DNA of 55,722 bases, from contig CANJPT010000014.1 of the NCBI GenBank assembly GCA_947476195.1, positions 1 through 55,722 of the forward strand, read 5' to 3'. Positions 1 to 7,469 of this stretch are shown in pieces; position 1 is the stretch's first letter; every line of letters starts with the position of its first letter. The DNA comes from Lewinellaceae bacterium (GTDB lineage Bacteria > Bacteroidota > Bacteroidia > Chitinophagales > Saprospiraceae). The notes beneath the pieces are model-generated. The model was given only the letters and a program-made list of their open reading frames with translations, had not been told where the DNA came from and searched no databases. Position numbers and translations under genes: made by a program.

Positions 1-106
1 AGGCGTGAGAAGGGCGCAATGCGGGACATTTTAACCGACGAACAACGCAGAGAAAGGAAAAATTAGACCGCCATATTCACACCTTAATGGCCGGACGCGG
101 CACTAG
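1..106 (-). mobile_element. Miniature element family A, copy 1 (cut by window edge)
   Basis: This is the reverse complement of the first ~106 bp of the copies at 18477-18640 and 55570-55722, and matches the latter at every overlapping base I compared. The inverted-repeat end reads CGCGGCA and is followed by CTAG at 103-106. The rest of the element lies outside the window. It carries no coding capacity. Read outward, the terminal repeat contains an ATG (ATGGCCGG) that opens a short frame stopping at TGA just outside. Confidence 0.85.
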
Positions 107-137
107 GTGAACTTTCTGCCCGTCATTCACCAGGGTG

Positions 138-214
138 CCGTCCACCGTCTACCGTCCACCGTCTACCGTCCACCGTCCACCGTCTACCGTCCACCGTCTA
201 CCGTCCAATGTCCA
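138..214 (+). repeat. Heptamer tandem array (CCGTCCA/CCGTCTA) ending in a start codon
   Basis: Ten consecutive 7-bp units run from 138 to 207, alternating mostly between CCGTCCA and CCGTCTA. An eleventh, degenerate unit, ATGTCCA (208-214), contains the start codon of the TonB receptor gene. The same heptamer recurs in frame inside sprA at 42901-42963. Unit number could vary by slippage and would change the leader of the downstream gene. Confidence 0.9.
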
Positions 215-2565
215 AAATTCTACTCCTGCTGGCTTTTTTACCTATATTTCTCTTTGCTCAGAATGACTCCACCCTGTTGTTGGCTCCGGAGCGGCTTACA
301 GAGCATGATATTTTACCGCGCGATCTTTCCCAAAAGAGAAGCGTCGCTATTTCAGCCACGCGCGCACTCGCTGCGGTAGATGATTCACCTTTTACTACGG
401 TGGTATTCACAGCGGAGGACATTCTTCGGAATGGCTTTGTAACTCTGACGGATGTGCTCAAGGCAGCACCAGGCATTCGTGTTTCACAGCCAGGCAATGC
501 AGTCGAAGGCGAGACGTTTATGGTGCGTGGTCTTTCAGGCAACCAATACATGAAGATACTAATAGATGATGTTCCTATAAAACCTTCTGTCACATTAGGG
601 ATGCCCATTGGGGCTCAATTACCGATCCGGCAGGCTGAACGGATTGAGATCATGTATGGGCCAGCAGGGGCAATTTACGGTGACGAAACGTGTGCAGGAG
701 TCGTGAATATTATCTTGAAAGAAAGCGAACGTCCGGTATATACCCAGGCAGATTTAGGCTTTGGCCTATTGGGCTATAATAGTCTGGATCTCATGTTTGG
801 GGGGAAAATCGGTAAAGACAATAAGATATTCCGCTTTAGTCTGTACGGCAGCAGTACCGTGCGGGATCGCACGGACGTTTTTTACGATCAAGGCCTCTAC
901 AACACGAACCAATATCTTCCATTTGGACTTGCTCCGACACACTATCAAAATATCCCAAATTTTCGCCCGGACAGCGCAGCCCCCAACGACAGTTTTCCAA
1001 GGCTATCGCAACTGCCGCATGAAAGTCGAATGTTTGGTATTAACCTCACCTGGCGCTGGCTGCACCTCACCTATCATCGAATGCAGCGATTTGACCATAC
1101 CTCTCTGGGAATCAGCCCTTTGGCTGTTGGCTACGCTAATTCTTCCAATCAACTTGCCGAACGAATCGAGACCATTTCAGTAGGATTTAAAGGTCAAAAG
1201 AATCACCGCTCCACGTATACCAACCTTTCATTCCAGCGATATACAGTTAAAAACAATAGCAGTACAACGTACGTCTTCGACCGCATGAGTGCAGCTAATT
1301 TTCTGTCAAGGGGAGGGCCTTTGCTTTCAGACGATGCGCAGGAAGTTTTACTGCGCGAAATTTACAACTGGTTTGCTTCTAATGAGCGTTTTTCTACGGC
1401 CAACGGCTTTGACTGGCGTATCGAATCGCGTTTTAGTGTGTTGACCGGAAAGCAAAAACGAACGCAGTTTGATGCCGGGGCACAAATAAACCTGGGGCTA
1501 GGCATACCGCTTATTTCCTATCTCAATACTCCCGTGGAGATTGCGATCAATGGCAGTGTTTCCCCAATTGTCGAGCAGCCTATCAATACCTCTGAACGAG
1601 GCCAAAGATCACACAATTTTTTTGGATTTTCCCAGCTGGCCTGGCATGGTAAACACCTGCATGTTATTGGCGGTGGCTCGGCAAGTGTTCGGGTAAGAGA
1701 AGGTTTGGTACTTGTACCCAGATTAGGGATCTTGTATCACCTGGATAGCAACTGGACCTTTCGGGCAAATTTTGCCACGGGCATCCGTCATGCTTCGCTC
1801 TATGGAAGCTTCAATACTTTTCTGATTACACCGCAATCCGGATTTTCAGTAACGCCTGGCAATCTTAATCTACAGACAGAAAAGACCTATGCCTCTGAAC
1901 TGGCCATTCGATATACAACCCACCTGGGTACAAGCTTTGAAGGGATTCTGTTTTGGCAGGAAGCATACAATCTTTATCGACCGGGCTACCTGGTAAACGA
2001 GCCAGGCATCGTGTATAGTAGCTCATACGGGTTTAAAAACGCCCCAGGCCTGGCACTTTCTATGTGGGGATTTCAGGGGCTTATCCGTTCAAAACCTGGA
2101 GTTTTCAATTTAATATCCAACAAAAAAAGCATTCCATTGACCAATCGGTTGGAGCTTTTTAGCCAATATATACGGGGAAGGGAATGGTTCGGATACGGCC
2201 TCCCATCTACCAACGAAGTCCGAAATGAACCCAAATGGCAAACGCAATTCCGTTATTATTTGAACGTCGGGAAAAAATTTGAACTCGTAATCGCAGCGAA
2301 CAAACAAAGTTCTTCGCTGGGCAAATCCGTCATTTTTAAGGACCAATATCAACTGCCCGATCTCCCACGCCTAAAGAAATTTATTACTTGGGATTTTACG
2401 ACCAGGATCTATCTGAGTAATCACTTTCTTGTTTATTTCCAATTCATAAATGCCTTTGACCGACACCATGCCGGCATTGATGCTACGGGTACACCTGATG
2501 ATCTTTTGTATAATCCGCAGCAGGGGCGGCAGTGGAGGCTGGGGGTGAATTATAACATGAACTAG
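208..2565 (+). CDS. TonB-dependent outer-membrane receptor
   Basis: This 785-residue protein should import a large or scarce ligand across the outer membrane using energy from TonB-ExbBD. It has a Sec signal peptide (about residues 1-18, ending in FAQ) and a plug domain (about 45-170, with LKAAPGIRV, VRGLSGNQY and ERIEIMYGPAGAIYG). The remainder is a beta-strand-rich barrel. There is no N-terminal carboxypeptidase-regulatory domain, which makes it shorter than SusC-type receptors. No SusD partner or TonB gene is adjacent, so the ligand is unknown. The ATG is chosen because the signal peptide follows directly; it lies inside the last unit of a heptamer array, which is odd for a leader. The plug resembles colicin/vitamin B12-type receptors, but that does not fix the substrate. 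Confidence 0.9.
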   Translation: MSKILLLLAFLPIFLFAQNDSTLLLAPERLTEHDILPRDLSQKRSVAISATRALAAVDDSPFTTVVFTAEDILRNGFVTLTDVLKAAPGIRVSQPGNAVEGETFMVRGLSGNQYMKILIDDVPIKPSVTLGMPIGAQLPIRQAERIEIMYGPAGAIYGDETCAGVVNIILKESERPVYTQADLGFGLLGYNSLDLMFGGKIGKDNKIFRFSLYGSSTVRDRTDVFYDQGLYNTNQYLPFGLAPTHYQNIPNFRPDSAAPNDSFPRLSQLPHESRMFGINLTWRWLHLTYHRMQRFDHTSLGISPLAVGYANSSNQLAERIETISVGFKGQKNHRSTYTNLSFQRYTVKNNSSTTYVFDRMSAANFLSRGGPLLSDDAQEVLLREIYNWFASNERFSTANGFDWRIESRFSVLTGKQKRTQFDAGAQINLGLGIPLISYLNTPVEIAINGSVSPIVEQPINTSERGQRSHNFFGFSQLAWHGKHLHVIGGGSASVRVREGLVLVPRLGILYHLDSNWTFRANFATGIRHASLYGSFNTFLITPQSGFSVTPGNLNLQTEKTYASELAIRYTTHLGTSFEGILFWQEAYNLYRPGYLVNEPGIVYSSSYGFKNAPGLALSMWGFQGLIRSKPGVFNLISNKKSIPLTNRLELFSQYIRGREWFGYGLPSTNEVRNEPKWQTQFRYYLNVGKKFELVIAANKQSSSLGKSVIFKDQYQLPDLPRLKKFITWDFTTRIYLSNHFLVYFQFINAFDRHHAGIDATGTPDDLLYNPQQGRQWRLGVNYNMN

Positions 2566-2569
2566 AAAA

Positions 2570-3128
2570 GGTCCAATGTCCAACAAGGAATTTCCAATGT
2601 CCAAGGGGGACATTTGCCTGGGTTTATTTGTCGGTTTTGGATAATTTTTCTTTGGCGGTTGATATACTCCTGATAAAAATGGCAATTAACTCGTCATTTT
2701 CTTTTAGCAATGGGAGAAGTCTGTCTTCGTGGAAATAGTTGCGTTTTAAAATGAATTTTAGGTTGACCATGGTTTCCCGCAGTTATTTGAGTGCAAGTTT
2801 CATTTTATGAACAAAATCGGGCCTCGACTCTGCTGCCTGCGCTTCTCCATAATTCAGTGCGGGAGCGGTACTTGAACGCACCAACTGATTGCCAAAGTGC
2901 TTTCCTGCTGGCGTTTGGGGAAGCGATTCTGCCACATCAACAGCTCTGGAGCCAAACTCAATCAACCGTTCTTCAAGTTCGTACTTTGTTGTTTTCATTG
3001 GATTCAATTTGGAATAGTTTAGGTAAATTTAATCCATTTACCTGAAAACTCCAAATTCCACCCTTAACAACAACAGACACCAGGCCTTGCAATTTTGGAC
3101 ATTGAAATTCCTTGATGGACATTGGACA
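2570..3128. mobile_element. Inverted-repeat cassette around a four-helix-bundle gene
   Basis: A 35-bp sequence at 2570-2604 (GGTCCAATGTCCAACAAGGA...) is repeated in inverse orientation at 3095-3128 with one indel and about two substitutions. Together they bracket the four-helix-bundle pseudogene at 2624-3007. Each arm contains two GGACATTGG motifs, related to the ends of elements B and D elsewhere in the window. I see no target duplication. That the two arms and the gene move together is an inference. Confidence 0.5.
2624..3007 (-). pseudogene. Four-helix-bundle protein (S23/IVS-encoded family), nonsense mutation
   Basis: The frame runs 127 codons and matches the small four-helix-bundle family (23S rRNA intervening-sequence protein type, usually about 115-130 aa). 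It shows the typical LVRSSTAPALNYGEAQAAES segment (residues about 42-61). Codon 75 is TAA (complement of 2783-2785), in the stretch ALK-*-LRET where the family normally has Glu (GAA), so one base change explains the stop. After it the same frame continues to a natural TAA at 2624-2626. The function of the family is unknown; members form helical pentamers. Suppression or restart at an internal Met cannot be excluded, but a broken gene is the simplest reading. Confidence 0.8.
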
Positions 3129-3129
3129 T

Positions 3130-3768
3130 TTAAAGAAAGGGATTATACTCCCGCTCATGTCTGACTGTAGTAGCCGGGCCATGCCCCGAAAGTACCACTG
3201 TTTCATCTGGCAGGGTAAGTATCTGCGTGCGGATGCTTTGAATCAGGGTGTCAAAATTGCCGCCAGGGAGATCTGTCCGACCAATGCTTTCATAAAAAAG
3301 CACGTCTCCGGAAAGCACAAATTTGTCCTCCTCGCAGTAGAATGAAAGGCTCGCAGGCGAGTGCCCGGGGGTGAATAATACTTTTAGTTTGGTATTGCCG
3401 AAACGTATGGTTTCGCTCCATTCGATGAAGTTAGTGGGTATAGGCTGAGGGTCTTCAAACGGTACACCATACATCTGACAAACCTTTTCAAAACTGGCCA
3501 ATACAGGCAATTCGCCTTCATGGATCTCCAGCCCAAGTCCCCAGGTCTTAACCACAAAGGGGTTTCCAAAAACGTGGTCCAAATGACAATGCGTATTGAT
3601 GAGCCGAACCGGACGAAGGTTTTTGGCTTCTATAAACTGACGCAAGGTATCGCGTTCTTCCTGGGTGTAACAACCCGGATCAAAAATGGCGCATTCGCCG
3701 GTTTCATCCCACAAAACGTAGGTATTTTCGGCAAAAGGACTGAACTCAAAAGTTTGTATTTGTGTCAT
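3130..3768 (-). CDS. Metallo-beta-lactamase-fold hydrolase, glyoxalase II-like
   Basis: This 212-residue cytoplasmic hydrolase belongs to the MBL superfamily. The metal-binding motif THCHLDH gives His60, His62, Asp64 and His65. Further ligands are TPGHS (His about 134), LSGDVLF (Asp) and LSGHGP (His). Length and the order of motifs match the YcbL/GloB-like thioesterase group, which hydrolyses thioesters such as S-lactoylglutathione analogues; the actual substrate is not readable from sequence. The start lies 3 bp after the stop of the proline racemase-like gene on the same strand, so the two are probably one operon. There is no signal peptide. Confidence 0.9.
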   Translation of the reverse strand: MTQIQTFEFSPFAENTYVLWDETGECAIFDPGCYTQEERDTLRQFIEAKNLRPVRLINTHCHLDHVFGNPFVVKTWGLGLEIHEGELPVLASFEKVCQMYGVPFEDPQPIPTNFIEWSETIRFGNTKLKVLFTPGHSPASLSFYCEEDKFVLSGDVLFYESIGRTDLPGGNFDTLIQSIRTQILTLPDETVVLSGHGPATTVRHEREYNPFL

Positions 3769-3771
3769 AGT

Positions 3772-4773
3772 TTAAATCACTTGAAACCCGTGTGCATACG
3801 GGTCGTCATCGTCGACGATGATCGTATTGTAGCCAGTCACCATTGCCCAGCCTTCAATGCTAGGCCGCATGGATTTTTTTCCGTCTACGGTAGTCTCTTC
3901 TTCTATCCGCCCAATGAATTTGGAGCCGATGATACTTTCATGAATGAATTCCTCGCCGGGTTTTAGTAAACCTTTGGTAAACCACTGGGCCATTCGGGCG
4001 CTCGTTCCGGTTCCACAGGGCGAGCGGTCAATGGCTTTATCTCCGTAAAAAACCGCGTTTCGGGCGGTTGAGGTCGGATCTATGGGTTTGCCTGTCCAAA
4101 GGATATGACTTAGTCCATGAATCGTTGGGTTTTCCGGGTGCACAAAGGTATGCTGTTCATTCAGCAAGCGGCGCATTTCGCGCGCCCAACCGATGAGTTG
4201 CTCTCCACGAAAATGTTCCAGGCCCGGAAAGTTCGCCTGTGGGTCCACAATAGCATAGAAATTCCCACCATAGGCCACATCTACGCGGAGTATTCCAAGT
4301 TCCGGACATTCAACTTCCAGATTTTCTGCGGCCAAAAAAGCGGGCACATTGGTCAGCCGCACGGATTTGACTTTTTTCCCTTCCTTTATGTAGCGAACCA
4401 ACACAAGGCCCGCAGGGGTTTCAAGTCGAAGCTGTCCTGGTATTTTTGGTATGACCAAGCCCTGTTCGATTGCGATTGTGACGGTTCCGATCGTGCCATG
4501 CCCACACATAGGCAGACAGCCACTGGTTTCGATAAACAACACTCCCACGTCGTTGGCCGTGTCGTGGGGTGGGTATAAAATACTGCCACTCATCATATCG
4601 TGGCCGCGTGGCTCGAACATGAGCGCGTGTCGGATCCAGTCGTATTCGCGGAGAAAATGCTGGCGTTTTTCGCTCATGTTTGCCCCAATGAGATTAGGGC
4701 CTCCGCCGGCTACCAGTCGGACGGGATTGCCACAGGTGTGCGCATCAATACAGAAAAAGGTTTTAACGGCCAT
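3772..4773 (-). CDS. Proline racemase family, probable 4-hydroxyproline epimerase
   Basis: The 333-residue enzyme has both catalytic cysteines of the family: Cys90 in MCGHGTIG and Cys253 in SPCGTGTSAR. These inter-convert the alpha-carbon configuration of proline or 4-hydroxyproline. Presence of the second Cys argues against trans-3-hydroxyproline dehydratase, which has Thr there. The frame is open further upstream, but the family-typical start MAVKTFFCIDAHTCG is at 4773; a longer start would run into the divergent dipeptidase leader. Pairing with an MBL hydrolase and a divergent dipeptidase suggests use of collagen-like peptides, which is an inference. Proline versus hydroxyproline as substrate is not settled. 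Confidence 0.88.
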   Translation of the reverse strand: MAVKTFFCIDAHTCGNPVRLVAGGGPNLIGANMSEKRQHFLREYDWIRHALMFEPRGHDMMSGSILYPPHDTANDVGVLFIETSGCLPMCGHGTIGTVTIAIEQGLVIPKIPGQLRLETPAGLVLVRYIKEGKKVKSVRLTNVPAFLAAENLEVECPELGILRVDVAYGGNFYAIVDPQANFPGLEHFRGEQLIGWAREMRRLLNEQHTFVHPENPTIHGLSHILWTGKPIDPTSTARNAVFYGDKAIDRSPCGTGTSARMAQWFTKGLLKPGEEFIHESIIGSKFIGRIEEETTVDGKKSMRPSIEGWAMVTGYNTIIVDDDDPYAHGFQVI

Positions 4774-4990
4774 AATTGCTGGGTTGCTGGATGGGTGGAT
4801 TGGGTAATGGTGATACAGATTCACATGGCATTGAAATGAAGGGCGAAGATTGGGCAAGTTTTGAAGATTTACATCTGTGTTTTGCGGAGTTTCATTAAAT
4901 TTTTCAGAAAAAACAAAGACTTTTGCAGGCATCAGATTGTATACTGCGAAACGCCCGTCATGGGCTACCACTCTAAGTCTTGACCAAAAT

Positions 4991-6382
4991 ATGAAAGAAC
5001 TAAAAACTTACCTCGACGCGAACAAACAACGCTTCCTCGACGAATTACTGGAACTCCTGCGCATCCCTTCTGTAAGTGCTGACCCGAAATATGCCGGTGA
5101 TGTGCGTCGCATGGCAGAAGCCACGGCCGGACACCTTAAAGCGGTGGGTGTAGATAACGTGGAGGTTTGCAATACGGACGGACATCCGATCGTGTACGGG
5201 GAAAAAATGGTGGATCCCAAAGCACCTACCGTACTCGTTTACGGCCACTATGACGTGCAGCCTGCCGACCCAATTGACCTTTGGGAAAGCCCGCCTTTTG
5301 AGCCGGTGGTCAAAAAAACTAAAAACCACCCTGAAGGAGCCATTTTTGCCCGTGGCGCCTGCGACGATAAAGGACAGGTATTTATGCACGTGAAGGCTTT
5401 CGAGATGATGTCAAAAACCAACAACCTGCCTTGCAACGTCAAATTTATGATCGAAGGCGAAGAGGAAGTTGGTTCCAAAAATCTGGAAAAATTCTGCCTC
5501 GATAACAAGAAAAAACTCGCCTGTGATGTGGTACTGATCTCTGATACCAGCATCATTGACAATAACACGCCGAGCATCACTGTGGGCCTCCGCGGACTTT
5601 GCTACATGGAAGTAGAAGTGGTTGGACCTAACAAAGACCTGCACTCCGGCGTATACGGCGGGGCAGTTGCCAATCCGGTGAACGTACTCTGCCAAATGAT
5701 TGCCTCCCTGCACGACACCAAAAATCGCGTAACTGTAAAAGGATTTTACGACGACGTACTGAAGGTCAGCAGCAAAGAACGCAAGGCCATGAATGAAGCC
5801 CCCTACGACGAAAAACAATATATGAAAGACCTTGGGGTGTCTGAGCTCATGGGTGAAAAAGGCTACACCACTGTAGAACGCACCGGCATCCGCCCTACGC
5901 TCGACGTGAATGGTATCTGGGGCGGCTACATCGGCGAAGGTGCAAAAACCGTGCTGCCAAGCAAGGCTTACGCCAAAATATCGATGCGTCTCGTGCCGGA
6001 TCAGGACCCGAAGAAGATCGAAAAGATGTTCCAGAAACACTTTGAAGGTCTTGCACCAAAATCGGTCAAAATCAAAGTTACAGCACATCACGGCGGCTAT
6101 CCGGTGGTAGTACCTACCAATTCGGTGGAATATAAAGCTTCCGAAAAAGCCCTGGAGCAAGTTTTTGGTAAAAAACCCCTGCCACAGCGCGGCGGCGGTA
6201 GCATCCCGATCGTGGCGATGTTTGATCAGGTGTTGAATGCGAAATCTGTCTTGATGGGCTTTGGCCTGGATTCGGATGATATACACTCCCCGAACGAGCA
6301 TTACGGGCTGTTTAACTACTATAAGGGTATTGAGACAATCCCTTATTTTTATAAGTTTTATTCGGAGATGAAGAAGAAGTGA
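4991..6382 (+). CDS. M20 family dipeptidase
   Basis: This 463-residue zinc peptidase of the M20 (ArgE/DapE/carnosinase) family removes or splits small peptides in the cytoplasm. Visible motifs are GHYDVQP (His86, Asp88), GACDDKG (bridging Asp125), EGEEEVGS (catalytic and metal Glu, 156-158), the dimerisation-lid HSGVYGG, and GFGLDSDDIHSPNEH with the last metal His. ATG 4991 is chosen because MKELKTYLDANK is the usual N-terminus; upstream codons are open but unlike the family. It is divergent from the epimerase gene with about 217 bp between starts. The exact dipeptide preference is unknown. Confidence 0.92.
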   Translation: MKELKTYLDANKQRFLDELLELLRIPSVSADPKYAGDVRRMAEATAGHLKAVGVDNVEVCNTDGHPIVYGEKMVDPKAPTVLVYGHYDVQPADPIDLWESPPFEPVVKKTKNHPEGAIFARGACDDKGQVFMHVKAFEMMSKTNNLPCNVKFMIEGEEEVGSKNLEKFCLDNKKKLACDVVLISDTSIIDNNTPSITVGLRGLCYMEVEVVGPNKDLHSGVYGGAVANPVNVLCQMIASLHDTKNRVTVKGFYDDVLKVSSKERKAMNEAPYDEKQYMKDLGVSELMGEKGYTTVERTGIRPTLDVNGIWGGYIGEGAKTVLPSKAYAKISMRLVPDQDPKKIEKMFQKHFEGLAPKSVKIKVTAHHGGYPVVVPTNSVEYKASEKALEQVFGKKPLPQRGGGSIPIVAMFDQVLNAKSVLMGFGLDSDDIHSPNEHYGLFNYYKGIETIPYFYKFYSEMKKK

Positions 6383-6404
6383 CTCCTGTTTAAACCACTT
6401 GGAG

Positions 6405-7442
6405 ATGAAAGATAAAAACCAATTATTCAACGATATTTTACTTTACACGACTCCCAACGGCGGTGTTCGTGTAGAGGTTTATCTCGTGGGCGAAACCGTT
6501 TGGCTTACGCAAAAAGCTATTGCCGCTTTGTTTGGGGTGAAAGTGCCTGCGATCAGCAAACATTTGAAAAATATTTTTGAGGAAGGAGAATTGGTTGAAA
6601 ATTCAGTTGTTTCCAAAATGGAAACAACTGCTCTGGACGGAAAATCTTATAAAACTTCATTTTACAACCTTGACGCCATTATTTCAATAGGCTATCGGGT
6701 CAATTCAGTGCAGGCGACGCAGTTTCGTATCTGGGCGACAGGTATGTTGAAAGAATTTATCGTCAAAGGTTTTGCCTTGGATGATGCCCGGCTGAAACAA
6801 GGGAAAGTGCTGTTTGGCAAAGACTATTTCGACGAACTTTTGGAGCGAATCCGGGAGATCAGGGCAAGTGAGCGGCGGTTTTATCAAAAAATTACAGATC
6901 TCTACGCGCTTTCAGCCGATTATGACAAGGATGCTGCCCTGACTAAATCGTTTTTTACGACCGTCCAGAACAAGTTGCATTGGGCAATTTCGGGCAAAAC
7001 AGCGGCCGAAATTATTTACACGGAAGCTGACGCAAGCAAAATCTACATGGGCCTAAAAACCTGGAAAAATGCCCCACAAGGCAAAATCCAAAAATCCGAT
7101 GTCAGCATAGCTAAAAACTACTTGCACGAACAACACATTGGAGAATTGAACCGCATTGTTTCGGCTTATTTGGATTTGGCGGAGAACAATGCCTTGCGCC
7201 AAAGATTAATGCGCATGGAAGATTGGATTAAGTTTTTGGACGCATTTTTACAGCTTTCTAATTATCCTATTTTGACACATAATGGAGGCGTAACTCAATT
7301 GGAGGCAAAATTGAAAGCCGAGATGGAATATGAAGTATATCGAGAGATTCAGGATAAAATTTTCCTGTCTGATTTTGATATGGCGGTGTTAAAGGCTTTG
7401 GAGGGGCAGAAGGGCAAGCAAATTGATGAAGCAGTTGATTGA
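6405..7442 (+). CDS. RhuM family protein
   Basis: A 345-residue member of the RhuM family, named from a Salmonella pathogenicity-island gene and related to phage antirepressor/Fic-associated proteins. The N-terminal part resembles a helix-turn-helix-like recognition region (VWLTQKAIAALFGV, residues about 29-42). The hallmark YNLDAIISIGYRVNS...FRIWAT block is at about 86-112. Biochemical function is not established. ATG 6405 is preferred over TTG 6399. It follows the dipeptidase stop by 22 bp and may be cotranscribed. A perfect 27-bp palindrome lies in the codons for residues about 67-76 (6604-6630), mirrored by similar palindromes in the ORF6N and DinD genes of this window. Confidence 0.9.
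   Translation: MKDKNQLFNDILLYTTPNGGVRVEVYLVGETVWLTQKAIAALFGVKVPAISKHLKNIFEEGELVENSVVSKMETTALDGKSYKTSFYNLDAIISIGYRVNSVQATQFRIWATGMLKEFIVKGFALDDARLKQGKVLFGKDYFDELLERIREIRASERRFYQKITDLYALSADYDKDAALTKSFFTTVQNKLHWAISGKTAAEIIYTEADASKIYMGLKTWKNAPQGKIQKSDVSIAKNYLHEQHIGELNRIVSAYLDLAENNALRQRLMRMEDWIKFLDAFLQLSNYPILTHNGGVTQLEAKLKAEMEYEVYREIQDKIFLSDFDMAVLKALEGQKGKQIDEAVD
6604..6630. repeat. Perfect 12-3-12 palindrome inside the RhuM gene
   Basis: The arms CAGTTGTTTCCA and TGGAAACAACTG are exact reverse complements, separated by AAA. It encodes part of the SVVSKMETT segment between the predicted recognition region and the YNLDAIIS block. Its geometry equals that of the three palindromes in the ORF6N gene at 36098-36190. 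It could be an intragenic operator or an RNA hairpin. Confidence 0.9.
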
Positions 7443-7469
7443 GGGCGGTTAATTTTACTTGGTATGAGA

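Noticed and set aside
138-207. CRISPR-like array
   Set aside because: Units are 7 bp, directly tandem and without spacers; no cas genes are present.
5411-6430. A 339-codon open frame antisense to the M20 dipeptidase
   Set aside because: It mirrors the codon bias of the real gene, lacks family features and would overlap the dipeptidase completely.
6405-7442. RhuM and the ORF6N gene as toxin-antitoxin pairs
   Set aside because: Neither has a small partner gene overlapping or adjacent; the neighbours are a dipeptidase and hemC.
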